This document shows, piece by piece, positions 45,546-58,916 of a stretch of DNA of 64,000 bases. Made by a program: the position numbers and the translations under genes. Source of the DNA: Elysia crispata. Its lineage: Eukaryota > Mollusca > Gastropoda > Plakobranchidae. The notes beneath the pieces are model-generated. The model was not told the origin of the DNA, made no database searches, and saw only the letters and a list, made by a program, of their open reading frames with translations. Numbering within the stretch: the stretch's first letter is position 1; the number at the start of each line of letters is the position of its first letter. Where the stretch lies: the NCBI GenBank assembly GCA_033675545.1, contig JAWDGP010000286.1, forward strand, positions 478,501-542,500. Direction: 5' to 3'.

Positions 45546-48500
45546 CCTCGCTGATCTTATATCTACACAATTTGATATAAAAAGTGAATAGAGCAATAGA
45601 CATGATTCATCTTGTTTATTGGAAACCTTTTCAAAGGAACTTTTGTGGATGAGTGAAAAAGACCTCGTTATTGAAATGACTTTTGAAGGAAAATAATACT
45701 CTAGCATATTATATATATATATATATATCTTCTTCAAAAGGTTCTGCTAAATTTCAAATTGATCATGGTTGATGCCAAGAAAGATAAATTTTGTGAAATT
45801 TAGTCAACAAAGCTATGCACGCATAATTCACAAATGAGAAAAAAAGTGATAAATGTCATCATGATTTATTATGTTCACTGTTCATCAATTTTCAATCACA
45901 ATTCATTTGTACCACCAATCCTTTTTTTAAGCAATTATTGTTGTGTGAATAGGTTGGGAGGGACTTGATAAAGAGTTTATTTTGTAAAAGCTGTCATCAC
46001 TACTTCAGGTATAGATCAACAGCTATATAAATATGTGTAAATTTATGTGGCAGTCTTTTTATTTTTTTATTTTACTTCATGAATTTGCCTGTTATTCCTA
46101 CATTTACTGAAAGATTTTTGAAAATTAAAAGCTGCTGACTTAAATTAATATAATCATGAAATGAGTTGGTCTCAAAATGATGACACTTCAGCAGGATCAA
46201 ATGAAAGTTGTCTTTAATAAGACTTGTAGGCATGCATAAGACAACTATGGGTGCAAGAGACATCATTACGTCCTAGGTAACACCTAAAATGCACTGTATG
46301 GTTGACCCTGGTGTTAATAAGAAATGAGATTTCACAAAGTGGATTTTGAAAGTTATGTGTCGAATCGTGAAAATTAATCTAATTCTCAGGGGTTTTTTGT
46401 TTTGTTTTGGGTTCTTGTTTGTGCCTTTTGTCTCTGTTCACATTGATTTGATTTCTCATTTCAAATGTTCTAAAATATTAAAGTGATTTCAGAATCAAGC
46501 TTGATTGTTTTGCACTTCTTCAACTCAGACCAAGAAAAGTTGTAAGTAGATTGGTCGCATCAGGTCTCAAAACACAAGCTTGATATTAATGTATGAAAAG
46601 ACAGAGAAAAAAGAAAGACAATAACAAAATAAGTATTTAGAGTGTTTTAGTGATTGTATGTTGGTGGTGAAATTTTTGTCCTCTTGCCACTATCAACTTT
46701 TCTTTGGGTTTGGAAAACATTGTAGATCTATAGTTAAACCTACAATCTAAGTATTTTAATCAGTGGATTGAGAAGAGAACTTCATATCATGAAACATTTT
46801 GTCACATATCATGCTCACATATTTTTGTTAGTAGATATTTCATCCATATTTCATCCATAAGAATTGAAATGTTATATTGGTTTCCCAATTTTAATTTATA
46901 TCTTGCATGTTTTACTTATATTGTAGAAAGAAAGATCATCGTACATTGACTTGCCTGAAACATAATAAAATTAGGTCTATGATCGATCTTTATTTTTGTC
47001 AGCATAAGGATCAATCAACCTGTTAATGTTCTAAATCATTCAAGCACCTTTTATATTACAATTTTCTAATAAATAGTGGTCCTACTGTTGGATTTCAAAC
47101 AGAGGAAATAAGTATGGCAATCACTGTAGAAGATGTTTGTGGTAAAGTTGATGTGGAGCAGTACTCTTTGTACAGACTTGCCTAATTTACTTTGATCCAA
47201 ACTACGACTGATAAGGGAAACAATTCTCTCAAAGGAATGTGTTTAAGTGATATCTAAACATTTAAGGCAAAACAGTAGTATCAGCGATCTGTTAATGGCA
47301 TAACTTGAATTGATCATTACTTCAACAAAATTAAGTAATATTGGATAATTATAAAGAATCTTAACAGAGTTGTTTTATAGCAACAGAAGAAAGTTAAAAT
47401 CACTAGAGTCACTTATATTTGTAGCATTTTCATAGTTAAACTGCTGTATGTTATGTTAAGTTCTTGTTGATTGTTATGTTTTACTGACAGAGCTTCACAG
47501 AGCTTAAGAGATTTTTTTTATTTTCTTTCACATGAATGAATCTGCTTTGGATTAGGAAATTTTTTAGTAATACAATTTACCAAACCACCAGTTTGAGCTG
47601 TGATTTCATCTGTTTTTGAATTTTTTTTTTTACCATTTATTATTTCAAGTGACATAGAAGAATGAAGTCTACAATTGTTTTAACTGTCCAGACAAATTGT
47701 CCCAATTGGTAAGTCATCTTTTGAGGCATGCCCATAGAGGAAGAGGCTTTAAATGCATTTGAAAGACTAAAAATTTTATCCAATTAGATACTTTTCACGA
47801 TAAAACTCCCTTCAAATCTCAAAATCACAGCATGGTATTCTGAGCTGCTTCCTGGATTAAGAAGCTTCTTTGTCAAGGTTTTTTTTTTTTAATATTTCAC
47901 AGTAACTTTAACATGGAGAAGAAACCTCAATTTATGTTTAAAAGAGTAAAGAAAAAAAGAATTGTGATACATGATTCTCGTGGAACCTGTAGCCTTTTAC
48001 ATCTTGATTTTGAAAAAAAATGTCAGAAATATAATACCCCACCTTTCTAAGTTTTCAAAACATACATTCCAAAGTGTGTTAAGCGTGAATATTTCTTAAA
48101 CAGGACCTTTGCATGCATTGCTTTTATACTCTCTTTTTATACTCTAACTTTCAATCACTGTAATACTTTAAACAATCCAGTTACTATACTATAATTTTCT
48201 CTTTGCAATGCAATATTAGCAAAATCTTTATGAATACTTTACATTTTGAGTGGTATCTGCTAGATATGGGAAGGAGACAACCTATGCTTGAGTGAAACTT
48301 TCTCAACTTGTTATTGTAGGTACTGGTAATAATATTAATATGATATGTGGTGATTGTGTCAAGTTTGAAATTCATGTCCTTCAGCTTCATTTTTAAAAAG
48401 TGGAGTTTGACAAAGATTTCATTAGTATTTGAATAACAAACATTTTTTTGTCCCACTTACAAGTTTGCCCTTATTCATTTGAATATTCCAAGTACTGTGA

Positions 48501-51500
48501 TAAAAATTATTTGAATGTTCGTAAGAAGATTGTGTCTGAATATGATTATGATTTCTTATGTAATGATCTTGCCATACCTTATGTTTTACAGTCTGTAACA
48601 CATCTGTTGAGGGCCTGTTCTAGAGTAAATGATATGCAGTCATAGATATGTTCAATTTGAAATTAAAAAAAAAAATAGATACTATTATGTCTGCTTAGCT
48701 TACTATACAAATGCCTTTTAAAAGTGATTGTTCAAGAGAAAGTGACTTGTGTTTAAAGAGGTACAATAATTTTTTAAGTTAATATACCAGAGGAATAAAC
48801 ATGGACAAGGCAGATTATCTTGCAAATAAGAAGCAAAATAATCTTATCAAGGTATTTTTTCAGAAGGTAAACTGTGAGGAGTTATTTCTCAGTGTGTGAA
48901 AAAAAAAAAGCTCCAAACATTAAATGTTTAAGCTTCTCTTGGTTGGAGAATGTTTTAGGCTGGCATAGACTGTATATTTGCGATTCCTTTTCTGCTTGAA
49001 AGGATATCTATTGGACTGTGCTCACACTATTATTGAAGTTAGTGATAAGTAGACTACTTGTTTTTCCTGTCACTTCATCTATTTGAATCTTAGCATTAGG
49101 ACTTAAGGGCTTAGTCACAGTGAGGCTCAAGTTTATATTCCTTAATTTTTTTCTGGCATAACACAGAATGGATGCAGGGTTGTAGGTTAAAGTTAGAAAG
49201 GGACAAGTTTTTTTGATTTTAACTTCCTTATCTTTTATTTGCAACAGTTTATTTGAAAAATTAAGATATGAGAGGTGTGGTAAAGTTTATCAAACTACCG
49301 GGCAAGGCAGCTTGAATTCTGTGAATATCTGTCCTTTGTTCGTTAGTAGTAAATTTTTTGTCTGTTTTATAAAGGAATTCATTTTAGCTTTTGATTTTGT
49401 TTCTTTACAAATTTGTCATCATGCCTCTTTTGCTTTTGGTTCTGGATTAGAAAGGGAAGCTTCAATTATTGTAAGAACCATATTCCCTATACAACTAGAG
49501 TGCCAAAACTCTGCAAGAACTTTTAAGGAGTTTTTACTGTACCAGTAACTTTTTTTTTTCTCAAAAGGCTTTGAATTTGAGAAGACTGTGTTTCATTTAA
49601 TCGTGGCACAAATTTTAATGATTTTGATAGCATTAATTTACCTTCCCAGATTCTGTCTTTTCAAGTAATGAGACAAGCTGCTGTTTCAAATTTTTATCTT
49701 CCGTACATTGCAAGAATGATTTTTGTCTCTAGTCTAATGGGACTTGCACTGCTGCTTTAATTGGTTTGATGTTTTTGGTTGTTTTTTTTTGTGCTTTTTT
49801 CACTTTATTTTATATTGAACGTTTTGACTTTGCATTATCCTTATCTTTTAATTTTGACTGCTGGCATTTGTAATCTTCTTGGGTATATTGTAATAGTTCT
49901 ACATCATTTTTATATGCAGTATTTTCTCACATTTGAAAATGGTCAACACAAGCCTTAGCTCATAAGCTTTTAAAGGAGTATAACCATGATAAATGAAGCC
50001 TAGTCATACATCATTAGAAGATTGTTAAAATTTACCTTTCTAACAAGCTACTCAGAAATTGAATTAGGAAGGTTTTTCTCAGATTTTTCTGACTTTGCGG
50101 ACTCACAATCATTCTTGATCTTAATCTGGACATTGAATTCTGGTCTAACTCCTAAACACTATCTAGGTTGTCAATTAGAGTAAAGTGAAACACTGTCAAA
50201 CCATAACCATGCTTCTAGGGACTGCAGAAATTGCTTTTGTTTAGTCAAACTAATTTGTTTAAGGAAGATGTAGCTAAATGCTAAAATGTTTTTGGTTAAA
50301 TAGGGTTTTACCTTGTTACAGATCAAAAAGAGAAGTGCAGAGCTGCCTACAGTTCCACTACCTCCTTCCTATGAAACATTCAAGTGTAAATACAACCTGC
50401 TTTTATTGCTCTTTTTCTTATTTTCATCCCAAACAGAAGTTATCCTGGTCTTTCATTTTACTCTTTTCTGCAATTAAAACAAGAAAGACTTTCGCAATAG
50501 GAAAACTACTCAGGCCTCTTAAATTGAGAAAGATAGTAACCCAGATAGTCATACTCAGGTTTTTAATCATTTAGATCCAGGTCTAACTCGTATCATTTTT
50601 ATACAGCCATTGATAAATATATGTGAGATGATGCTAAATTGAGCTTACCCTTGAAGATTTAGAATATGATTGTGCTTGAAACCCATTTTATAGGTGGATA
50701 AATTACAGTACCCTAGTACTAGGTGAAACGTGCAGTGTTTGGGAGGCTTGTTTAGTGGGTGTTTAGGAGATGTGAGCCTATATAAAGGAAGTAAAAAGGT
50801 CAATTTTCCTTTTGGCTAGGAACACTTTTTCATGATCAGGCATTAAATCATCTGTGTGGACAGTAAAGATGTCACACTGCAGTTCTTGAATACCTTTTTT
50901 TATTTAATCAATTATTTTTTTGCATGTTTTTTTGTTTTGTGTTTTTTTTTGTGTTTTTTTTTGCTTTTTTTAAACTTATAAGATAATGAGAAGACCAGGC
51001 ACATACCAATGCTGGGATCTTTTACAGTGATTTGGCATAAATTTAGGTTTTGATCACCAGGGCTAATGAAAATTAGAATCACACTGAGTACTCTACTTAG
51101 GCATTCCTAAATAAGGTCTAAGTACATAGAGGCCTATTGCATGAAGTACAACATGTCTTGGCTAATGACTTTAGGTTTAGAACCAGGCTAAAAACAGTAC
51201 ACAAATCATGAAAAAAGAAAAGCAGGTGGGAGGCTATTGCTGGCTTATACATGCACCAGAATTTTTTCTCTTGTGTTGATGGGGGGGGTGAAAGGAGCAA
51301 CAATGTTGTACCATTAACTTTTCCATGCTTTCTGTAAGGCCACCTTAGCCTCAACTCAATACAATCATGCTACATTCACTCAGCATTTTGGCCTATCTGA
51401 GTCTCTCCCCCATTCTCTTTTACTAATTTTTGCTTAGGCACAGAGGAGCAAAACTTTCTGCCAAAAAATTTGAAGTGGTACAGAAATTGGTTAACCGGTC

Positions 51501-54500
51501 CATTTAAAAGACTATGGCTACCAAATCCATAGGGCCTATTTATGCATATGTTTACAGTATAGTCAATATTTTGTCTTAGTGCCAAAGTAATCATTCAGCC
51601 TAAGTGCATTTATTTGGCTACATCTATACTTACTAGAGGGATGCATTTTTGTTATTACTAATTTCATTTTATTACTGTCACTGTTACATCTAAATTGTGG
51701 CTCTTTTCAAGTTCTTTCATTTTGTTTCTCAGTGCCCTTTCAACACCGTTACCTTTTAGGGTTAGTGTCAAGTATAGTCCACATTGCAAGACAAGCCAAC
51801 AAAGTGGCAAGGTTGATGTGTCTAAATATTCTGAAAGGGTCAACCTTTCTTTGCAGCAGCATATTCAAAGCAGCAAATAAACACAACTGGCTTCTATCCA
51901 CAAGCAATGTAGAGCTTCATCCTGTGATTCCAGCCCTTCCATAAAACTTCTTCTGTGTGGAGCGTAGGGCTATATTGTGTCAGCCTTCATTTGAAAATTT
52001 CAAACGCTAAAATCTAAAGAAAGCTATGAAAGCTTTGATGAAATAAATAATTTTTGTCTTGGGTACTACTAAATGTTCATGATAAAAGTTAAAGCTAACT
52101 TATGGACAAATCAAAGAATTCAGTGTGGTGAGTAACTGGGTGGCACTTGTCTAAATTGGCGTCCTGGCTTAACCAAAGAGTTGTTGAGTTGTGTTTTTGT
52201 GACAACTGGATCTGGGCCAGAGCCGATTGACCATGATCTTTTAACCCAGGCGGTGGCGGATTATGTAGATTAATTGCATATACTAAAACCTATTATGTTT
52301 TTACCTAACTTAGTAAATATATTTTATATTTATTAAAAATAGGAATATCTAACTAATTTTGTAAATCCAAATCTCTTCACACATTTTTTTAAAAACATTC
52401 ATAATCATGAAGTTTAAATAACTGCACAGCTAAGAAAAGTGTTGAAAAGGTCAAAAATAGATCGGTAAAATATAAAATTAGTTGATTTCTTTTATCAGAT
52501 CTCTTTGCATTTTGCCGAAGTAAATCTGACTAAGATTCTTAGTTCCCCAGGTTATTCAGAGGCAAGAAGCCTGGATAGTTAATGAAATATTTCATGCTAC
52601 TATGTCAGCATCAAAGGAAAAAGGTGAATTACAAAATCTCCATATACCCGTAGCCTGAAAAAAAAAATGTGTATATAGAACATATCAATTTGTTCATGTA
52701 TGCCCATCCATCATTTTTTTGTTTTGTTTTTAAAATTGCTCTTTTCGGATCAAAGAGCAGTTTGACTTTGAAAAAAAAAACATTGCATGGGTGAAAGTAT
52801 CTTTAATACTTGTAGAACAAAGGTTTAATTTATTTCCTAAATTGACACTATAATGTTTTTGTTTCAATGCAAACTTTGCTCTGTACTATATAATTTCTTT
52901 CTCTGTAAGTAAAATGTCCCTGTAGTCTTATTCTTATGCAGTTGCTTTGAAGTTTCCTGAGTTATTGCAAATTACTAGAATTCTTTGATTGAATTACAAT
53001 TCAAGAAATCAAAATGATTTTCATTGTGATGTAAATAATCAACAGCCATCCCTTTTTTTTTATTTTGTGACATACATGGAGCTAGCCGAAAATAGTGGAA
53101 TTCCACCTGTTGCATCTTTTTGTTGCTTGTTATAGGAGAAAGAGAGCATGTTCAAGATAAAAAGGATAGGTCTTGAAAAAGTATGTGTGATCTTTTCTCT
53201 CATTGCTCTCTTCACAGCACTGTAGTTATATGAATTTTGCATAAAGTAACCTAGGTCCTGTATTCAATTTGATATCTTTACTATGCACTCTATCATAAAG
53301 CACAACACTGCCAGTGTTTTATGCTGTACAGCAGAGTCCTAATAGACCCAATGTGCCAGAGATACATGTATTTAATGCCTCTAAATCAGGATTTGTTTTA
53401 TATCAGAGTTAGGGCTTAATGAAAAGAAAAAAAGAATGAAAGTTGGGGAAAAAGTTTTTTGCTGTCTGTACTTGTAGCCTTTTAAGGCAGCAACTGATTC
53501 TCAAAATAGGGAAATTCAACTGTTGCTAATTTTCAACACAAAGCAGTGACTCTGTGAATTGTCTAAATTCTATAGTCTCTAAGTCTAGAAAGACCTGTCA
53601 AGCTTTTTGATAAGGTTGTAAAGATGTGACCTTACCACTATTTTGTCCAAGCCAGAATTGGAAATGGCAACTCCTTGTTTAAACAAGCAGCACAAATCAC
53701 TTGGACAGCTAATTTTTGTACTGCCAATAAGATAAAGTACCCCAGCCTAACACCTGAGTTTAAAAAGTACAGCTGGCCCTGCATCTACATTTTGCTTTGT
53801 TCTCACAATTGCAACGTATTGCATAGATTTTAACTCTTGCAGCCCATTAGATTTCATGTTAAATTTTCCTCTTTCCAAACCTGTATTAAATTATCAGTAT
53901 CAATCATGCCAAGACAAAAACAGGCACTTAAACTTCGGGCTTTGTTGATCATCTGAGTTTTCATTTCTTTTAGTGCAGTAATCCAATTCTCTGTAGCTGG
54001 TATCACAACAGAATAATTCTAGTTTACTGGTTTTTAAGACTTTGTAATGTATTCTCATTTTTAAACCTAGTTTTGCCTGTTTTTCTGTCGGGCATTTGTA
54101 AGTTAAAGCGTGAACAAAACTGTAATGATCATACCCACCTCAGAAATTGACTGAATCAAAGTATGAAGTTATGTCATTGATGAAAATATCTTACTATCAG
54201 TACATGGTGTGTTATATGTCGCGTATATGTGTCATTATCTGGTTACTGTCACATAGATCCAACTATTAAGGTTTGAAATATAGACATCCATTTCTTTTTA
54301 ACTTTGTGGCCTCCAAGGATAGGAATGGTCACTCAAGAAGTGCAGACAAGCCAAGCTTACCACAGAAAATGTATTTATGAAAGATAATGAGGCTGTGTTT
54401 CTGCAGTTTTTGTTTTAATTTTTTTTTCTGTATTCAACTGAAAAAATGTAAAATGTTGTAGCACTTTAATATATTATGCATGAGCCATAAAACAAAGTCT

Positions 54501-54760
54501 TGCAAATGTTGCATATTAAGGCAGCTTCTTCACAAATTGTCCAATATATGTGTAGTTAAGAAAAAAAATTGCAAAGAATGCAATGTAGCAATTGACTCTC
54601 CACAAAATAGGGGAAAGTAGGACATTACTTTGCTATTTAATTTAAAAAAAAAAACCTTCACAGTATTCTCCTCATTCAATCCATCAATATTATTCAAATC
54701 AATTTATTTCTGCCTCCATCCCTTTTTCTTAATATTATTACGATGAGTGTGTGTGTGTGG
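45546..54760. other. 9-kb stretch without recognisable genes (XPO4 3' UTR and/or intergenic)
   Basis: AT-rich. AATAAA candidates occur at 46964 and near 47068, among others, so the 3' end of XPO4 cannot be fixed. An (AT)n run lies at 45709-45727. Open frames such as 49213-49548 (111 codons) resemble no family and lack supporting splice or start context. A less AT-rich patch at 52140-52270 is unexplained. Confidence 0.5.
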
Positions 54761-54767
54761 GTACATT

Positions 54768-54966
54768 TTGCGAGAATTTAGGAAAATTCCATATTTCTCT
54801 AGGAGGCTGAAATCCTCGCTATTTAAAGTGCTTTTATTTCTGAAACAATATGAAAGTTAGAACTTATAGCAGTAAAAAGAGGAGAAATTTCAAGCTTTCT
54901 TCAGGAAAATTGCATTTACCCAACAATTTCTCTGCCGCAAAAGATCTCATTTATATATATGTTTTA
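54768..54966. repeat. dispersed repeat, relative of the 58.7-kb foldback element
   Basis: Direct-orientation similarity to 58703-58913: shared blocks GCTATTT.AAGTGCTTT, TGAAACAATATGAAAGT, GAAATTTCAAGCTTTCTT, GAAAATTGC.TTTACCCAA and ATTTCTCTGC in the same order and spacing. Confidence 0.8.
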
Positions 54967-57900
54967 TGAAAGAACTTGCAGGCACAAGTGGAAAAACTTG
55001 TTCTTTTTATTTAGAGCCGACTACAGATACGTCTCTTATTTATGTTTTTTTTCTGGAATAAAACTCTGGGAGAGAACATGAGGGAGGCTAAACAATTAAG
55101 AAGTTTCTATGTTCGAGGAGATGTTGAAATTATTATTTTGTTTTCACAAGTTGAAGAATAAGGATGAGGCCATAATATTAATAAGTTAAAATTCTGACTT
55201 GTGTCTGATTTACTTTGGCTATCTCACATATGTTTGGTTACACAGTAAAACCCATTTAATAATTTGAATCAAAAGAATAGAAACCTTTTGCAATCCATTT
55301 TTTTTCTTTTATTGCTTTTGCTCTATTTAACTAAGCTTTAAACAAAATAATGGGAATAAAGAGATTTGCCCACTCACTGTACAAATTTTAGATCCATCCA
55401 CACAAGATGCATCATTCATGCAAATGCACACACACCCCTGATGCTTTGAAATATGTATGGAATTTGAAAACTTTATATTGATTCTAATGAGAGAATTAAG
55501 GTTGAAACAAGTGTTCTTTTTATCGAGTTCTGTTATAAAATAAAATCAAGAGCAATCTGCCAACTTGAGAGAAAGTGTCAGTTTGACTTTGAGGACACTT
55601 CTATCTCATTTAACTGCACAGAACCATAAACAATGCCTCAAATTTTTTTACTAATAGTTTTCTGTGTTTAGTTGGGAAATTGAGCTCTATATCATTAATG
55701 AGTCTATGCATTATGCAAGGCTTTGTTGCAATGGATAAAATCAACTTTGCCACATATTTATGATAGGTACCATCAATTTGCTCACTCATATATGGATATA
55801 TACTAAGTTCATTGATTTCTTAAGTTATTCTTTTAAAATTTAGTTATAAACTTACCATGATCTTAGAAAAAAGTGTTTCCAAAACTTATTGCGTGTTTCA
55901 TAATGTACAAGGAACTTGAATTGATTTTTCCTTAAATTTGCAAAAATGACTAAATACTTGAGTTAATTTGATCAGACATGCTTTAAGTTCAATGAAGTAT
56001 ACAAGATTCTTTTACTCATTTGTAACGACTGGGAATTTGTGTCCTCCACAAGCTTGTTTTGTTGAAATGCACAAGCACTTAGTTCTATTCTCACCTGGGA
56101 TTAAAAGTCATGTTGCTTCCTATACTGCCTGTGTTTTTGTTCAATTGCCCAACAGAAATAAAGTTATATTTGCATTAATACACTTCTTGAATAGAAATTT
56201 TTCGGTCTTGCCTTTTTGCTTCAAGTATAGGAGGGAATAATGCAGGGAGTTATAATAAGACTTGTTTTTGGTTCTGAAATTGCAATTCTCAGTTTTCAGC
56301 CATGGTTCAAAATGCCCCGTATTAGTGTTGATTTGTTATCAATTTGTTTCCAATTGTGACCTTATCTGAAAGAACACTGTTGTCACACTTAGGTCATCCT
56401 AGGCCTGAAACTGTACTTGATATATATTTTTTTTATATATTTTAGTTTCATAACCAAATGCCAAAAAAAAAATGAATACTTATGCATTTTTAAAATACCT
56501 CTAGCACTAAATACTTCTTTTTGTTCTTATCAAACAAAATAAAGAAAATCTGCTCGTAATAATCAAATAAAAGAGTTTTTAAAATTGTCGAACATACATT
56601 AAAAATTTCATTGCTCCCAGTTATTTCATACCATTAGATCAAATCATGGGTAGAATGGGAGTTTTGTTTAATTAGACCTATGTTTAACAGATGTAGAACA
56701 GGTAGTAGTCATTGCCAATTAGTTTTAGAAGAGGCAGATTAATGGAGTAATTATACGTCAGAAATATTTGGAGCTCAAGTGTTAAGTAGTGCTCCGCAGT
56801 AGTTAGAAATAGACTGTTAGTGAATAGTTACTTAAAAAAAATGCTTGCCCTTTGTTGAATTCAAAACCTCGATTTAAAGACACATCAGCACCTTATCACT
56901 CAGGGAGAGCATGGCTTATACCAAATAGCAAAAAAGCTCCCTAAAGAGTTTTACGACAAAAATTAGAAAATGTCTCTGAATGACTTGCTGACTTGAATGG
57001 AATTTAGGGAGTGTGGTGGAGACGACAAAGGATGAGTAGGGGTTTTTGTTCATTAGTTGTCACAGACAGTCATTTCAATAATTATAAATGACTTTGGGAG
57101 GACTCGAAAGAAATGATATGCCAATGGTTCTAACAAATCAACTCTAAAAAATAAAAATAAATTGGATTATCTTGCTGTGAGAAAATAGCGGAAAGGAGAG
57201 AAAAAGATGTAAAAATACTAAAATATAAAGTAAATTCAAAGAAGAATAAGTTTTTAAAATTGATTTGAATGCTCAGTTCTTACTCTGTCTCTAATTTAGT
57301 GAATCCCGTTAAGAGGGCATGAATTTCAAAGTTCCTCATATCTGATTATAATACGATGCTACAGCAGCAGCAGCTTGAGTAGTAGAAATAGTAGTAGTAT
57401 GGTGGCAGTGGAAGTCGTGGCAGCTGCTGCATTATTGTGTTTCAGAATTTATGTAGTTTCATAGATAACTTACAGATTCAATGTTTAACACTGAGCATTT
57501 TTAATAACATGAATCTCGTAAAAAATATGAATTTTAAAATAAGCTTTTTAAGTTTTTGTTTTAGATATTTTGTTAAACGACATTTTAAGAGGTGATCTTA
57601 TCACGGGCCAACAAACTTTTGCATAAGCTTTAATTAAAGTGATCTTTTTTAATGAACTGTTTCACAGCGTTAGAATAGAACTGGAAATGAGAAATCATTT
57701 TTAAAGGCACCCTTCTAGTTGCATCTTTCATTGATAGAACTCTCGATTCTAGATCTAGATCTTATAAGATTCTAAGATGTGAGAAATCCAAAAACAAAGG
57801 GCTTAGAATTTATGTCTTCACACTATTAGAGAGAGAACTTTCATTTCAGATTTATAAAAAGTGTTCATCAAAACAGAATTTACAAAAAATTTGGAGTCCA

Positions 57901-58189
57901 ATAAATGCAGATGACAGATTGATTAAATCAAAGAGAAGGATGCAAACAAGCTTACTTATTTTTTATTACCAAGTAAGAGAAAGGGTAATTTTTATTTATT
58001 TTGCCCATTTTGTGCAACAATGCAACGATTCCAACCTTATGTGTAAAACTAGATTTTGATGGTTTCATCAAACCTAGATCTGTCCATTCACTTCAAATAG
58101 AGCTAGATTGCTAGAAATTCCAGGATGAACAGGTAAAAAGCTGAAAAAAGTATGACTCTTTTGACACATGAAACAATATACAACTATAC
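54967..58189. other. gene-free stretch
   Basis: No exon recognised. A CAG/GTAGTA simple-sequence patch lies at 57360-57430 and AGATCTAGAT motifs near 57750 and 58075. Confidence 0.5.
57360..57430. repeat. interrupted trinucleotide patch with hairpin ends
   Basis: (CAG)4, then TAG/GTA triplets, then GGCAGCTGCTGC. The outer GCAGCAGCT and AGCTGCTGC can pair. No reading frame of note. Confidence 0.6.
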
Positions 58190-58612
58190 TCTATAAACAT
58201 CGATTCAGACAAGAAGAGCCCTAGAGTACTATATTGAACCCCTTTTGATCTATGGATGGGAGGCCTGGACAATTTCAAAACAGATACAAAAGAAACTGGA
58301 GGATACAGAAATGTGGTTCCTTCAGAGAATGCTACAAATCTCATGGACTGCAAAGACATCAAACGAAACAGTGTTACGAGAAGTGGACACAAGATCACTC
58401 ATACATAGAATATGTAAACGCCAAGCAACCTTTTTTTTTGGCCAGTGATGAGAAGAAACAGGAACATCTTGTGACAACTAGAATGATGGAGAAAAATGCA
58501 GCTGGGGAAAACAGTGTGAAAAGATGCTGAATAGACTAGCGACAAGGGAAAGAGATGTGAGGAATGTCATGATTGCCTAAGCTAAAGAGCAAGACATCTG
58601 GTTGATTGATTG
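58190..58612 (+). pseudogene. LINE reverse-transcriptase 3' fragment (same family as 21-kb copy)
   Basis: Encodes LIYGWEAWTISKQIQKKLED then TEMWFLQRMLQISWTAKTSN, ETVLREVDTRSLIHRI and, across frame changes, a tail ATRERDVRNVMIA then AKEQDI. This is the C-terminal region after the YADD box of a non-LTR retrotransposon. It ends in TTGATTGATTGA, a short tandem tail. Strongly 5'-truncated; the finger, palm and endonuclease domains are missing. Confidence 0.85.
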
Positions 58613-58663
58613 ATACTACTTTATTTAATTAAGATTGAGTACTGGGCAGACTAGCCAGCAATT

Positions 58664-58916
58664 AGATAAAATGTGTAGCTTCGCCACAAAATGAGACGTT
58701 TTGCTGCAGATTACTTGGGAAAATGCAATTTTCCTCAAAGACTTAAAATCTTTGCTATTTGAAGTGCTTTAACTTTTGAAACAATATGAAAGTCAGAAAT
58801 TAGAGCAGTAAATACACAGAAATTTCAAGCTTTCTTTCAGAAAATTGCCTTTACCCAAAAATTTCTCTGCTGCTGAAAGTCTCATTTTGTGGCTTCACCA
58901 CACACATATTTTATCT
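58664..58916. mobile_element. foldback/MITE-like palindromic element
   Basis: Arms 58664-58709 and 58868-58916 pair with few gaps. Left reads AGATAAAATGTGTAGCTTCG then CCACAAAATGAGACG; the inverted right reads AGATAAAATATGTGTGTGGT then GAAGCCACAAAATGAGAC. Complementarity continues inward with lower identity (GGGAAAATGCAATTTTCC against GGTAAAGGCAATTTTCTG), so most of the element can fold on itself. Non-coding. Confidence 0.75.

Noticed and set aside
49213..49548. 111-codon plus-strand open frame
   Set aside because: No recognised domain, no splice context and AT-driven composition. Length alone is not enough in a 9-kb gap.
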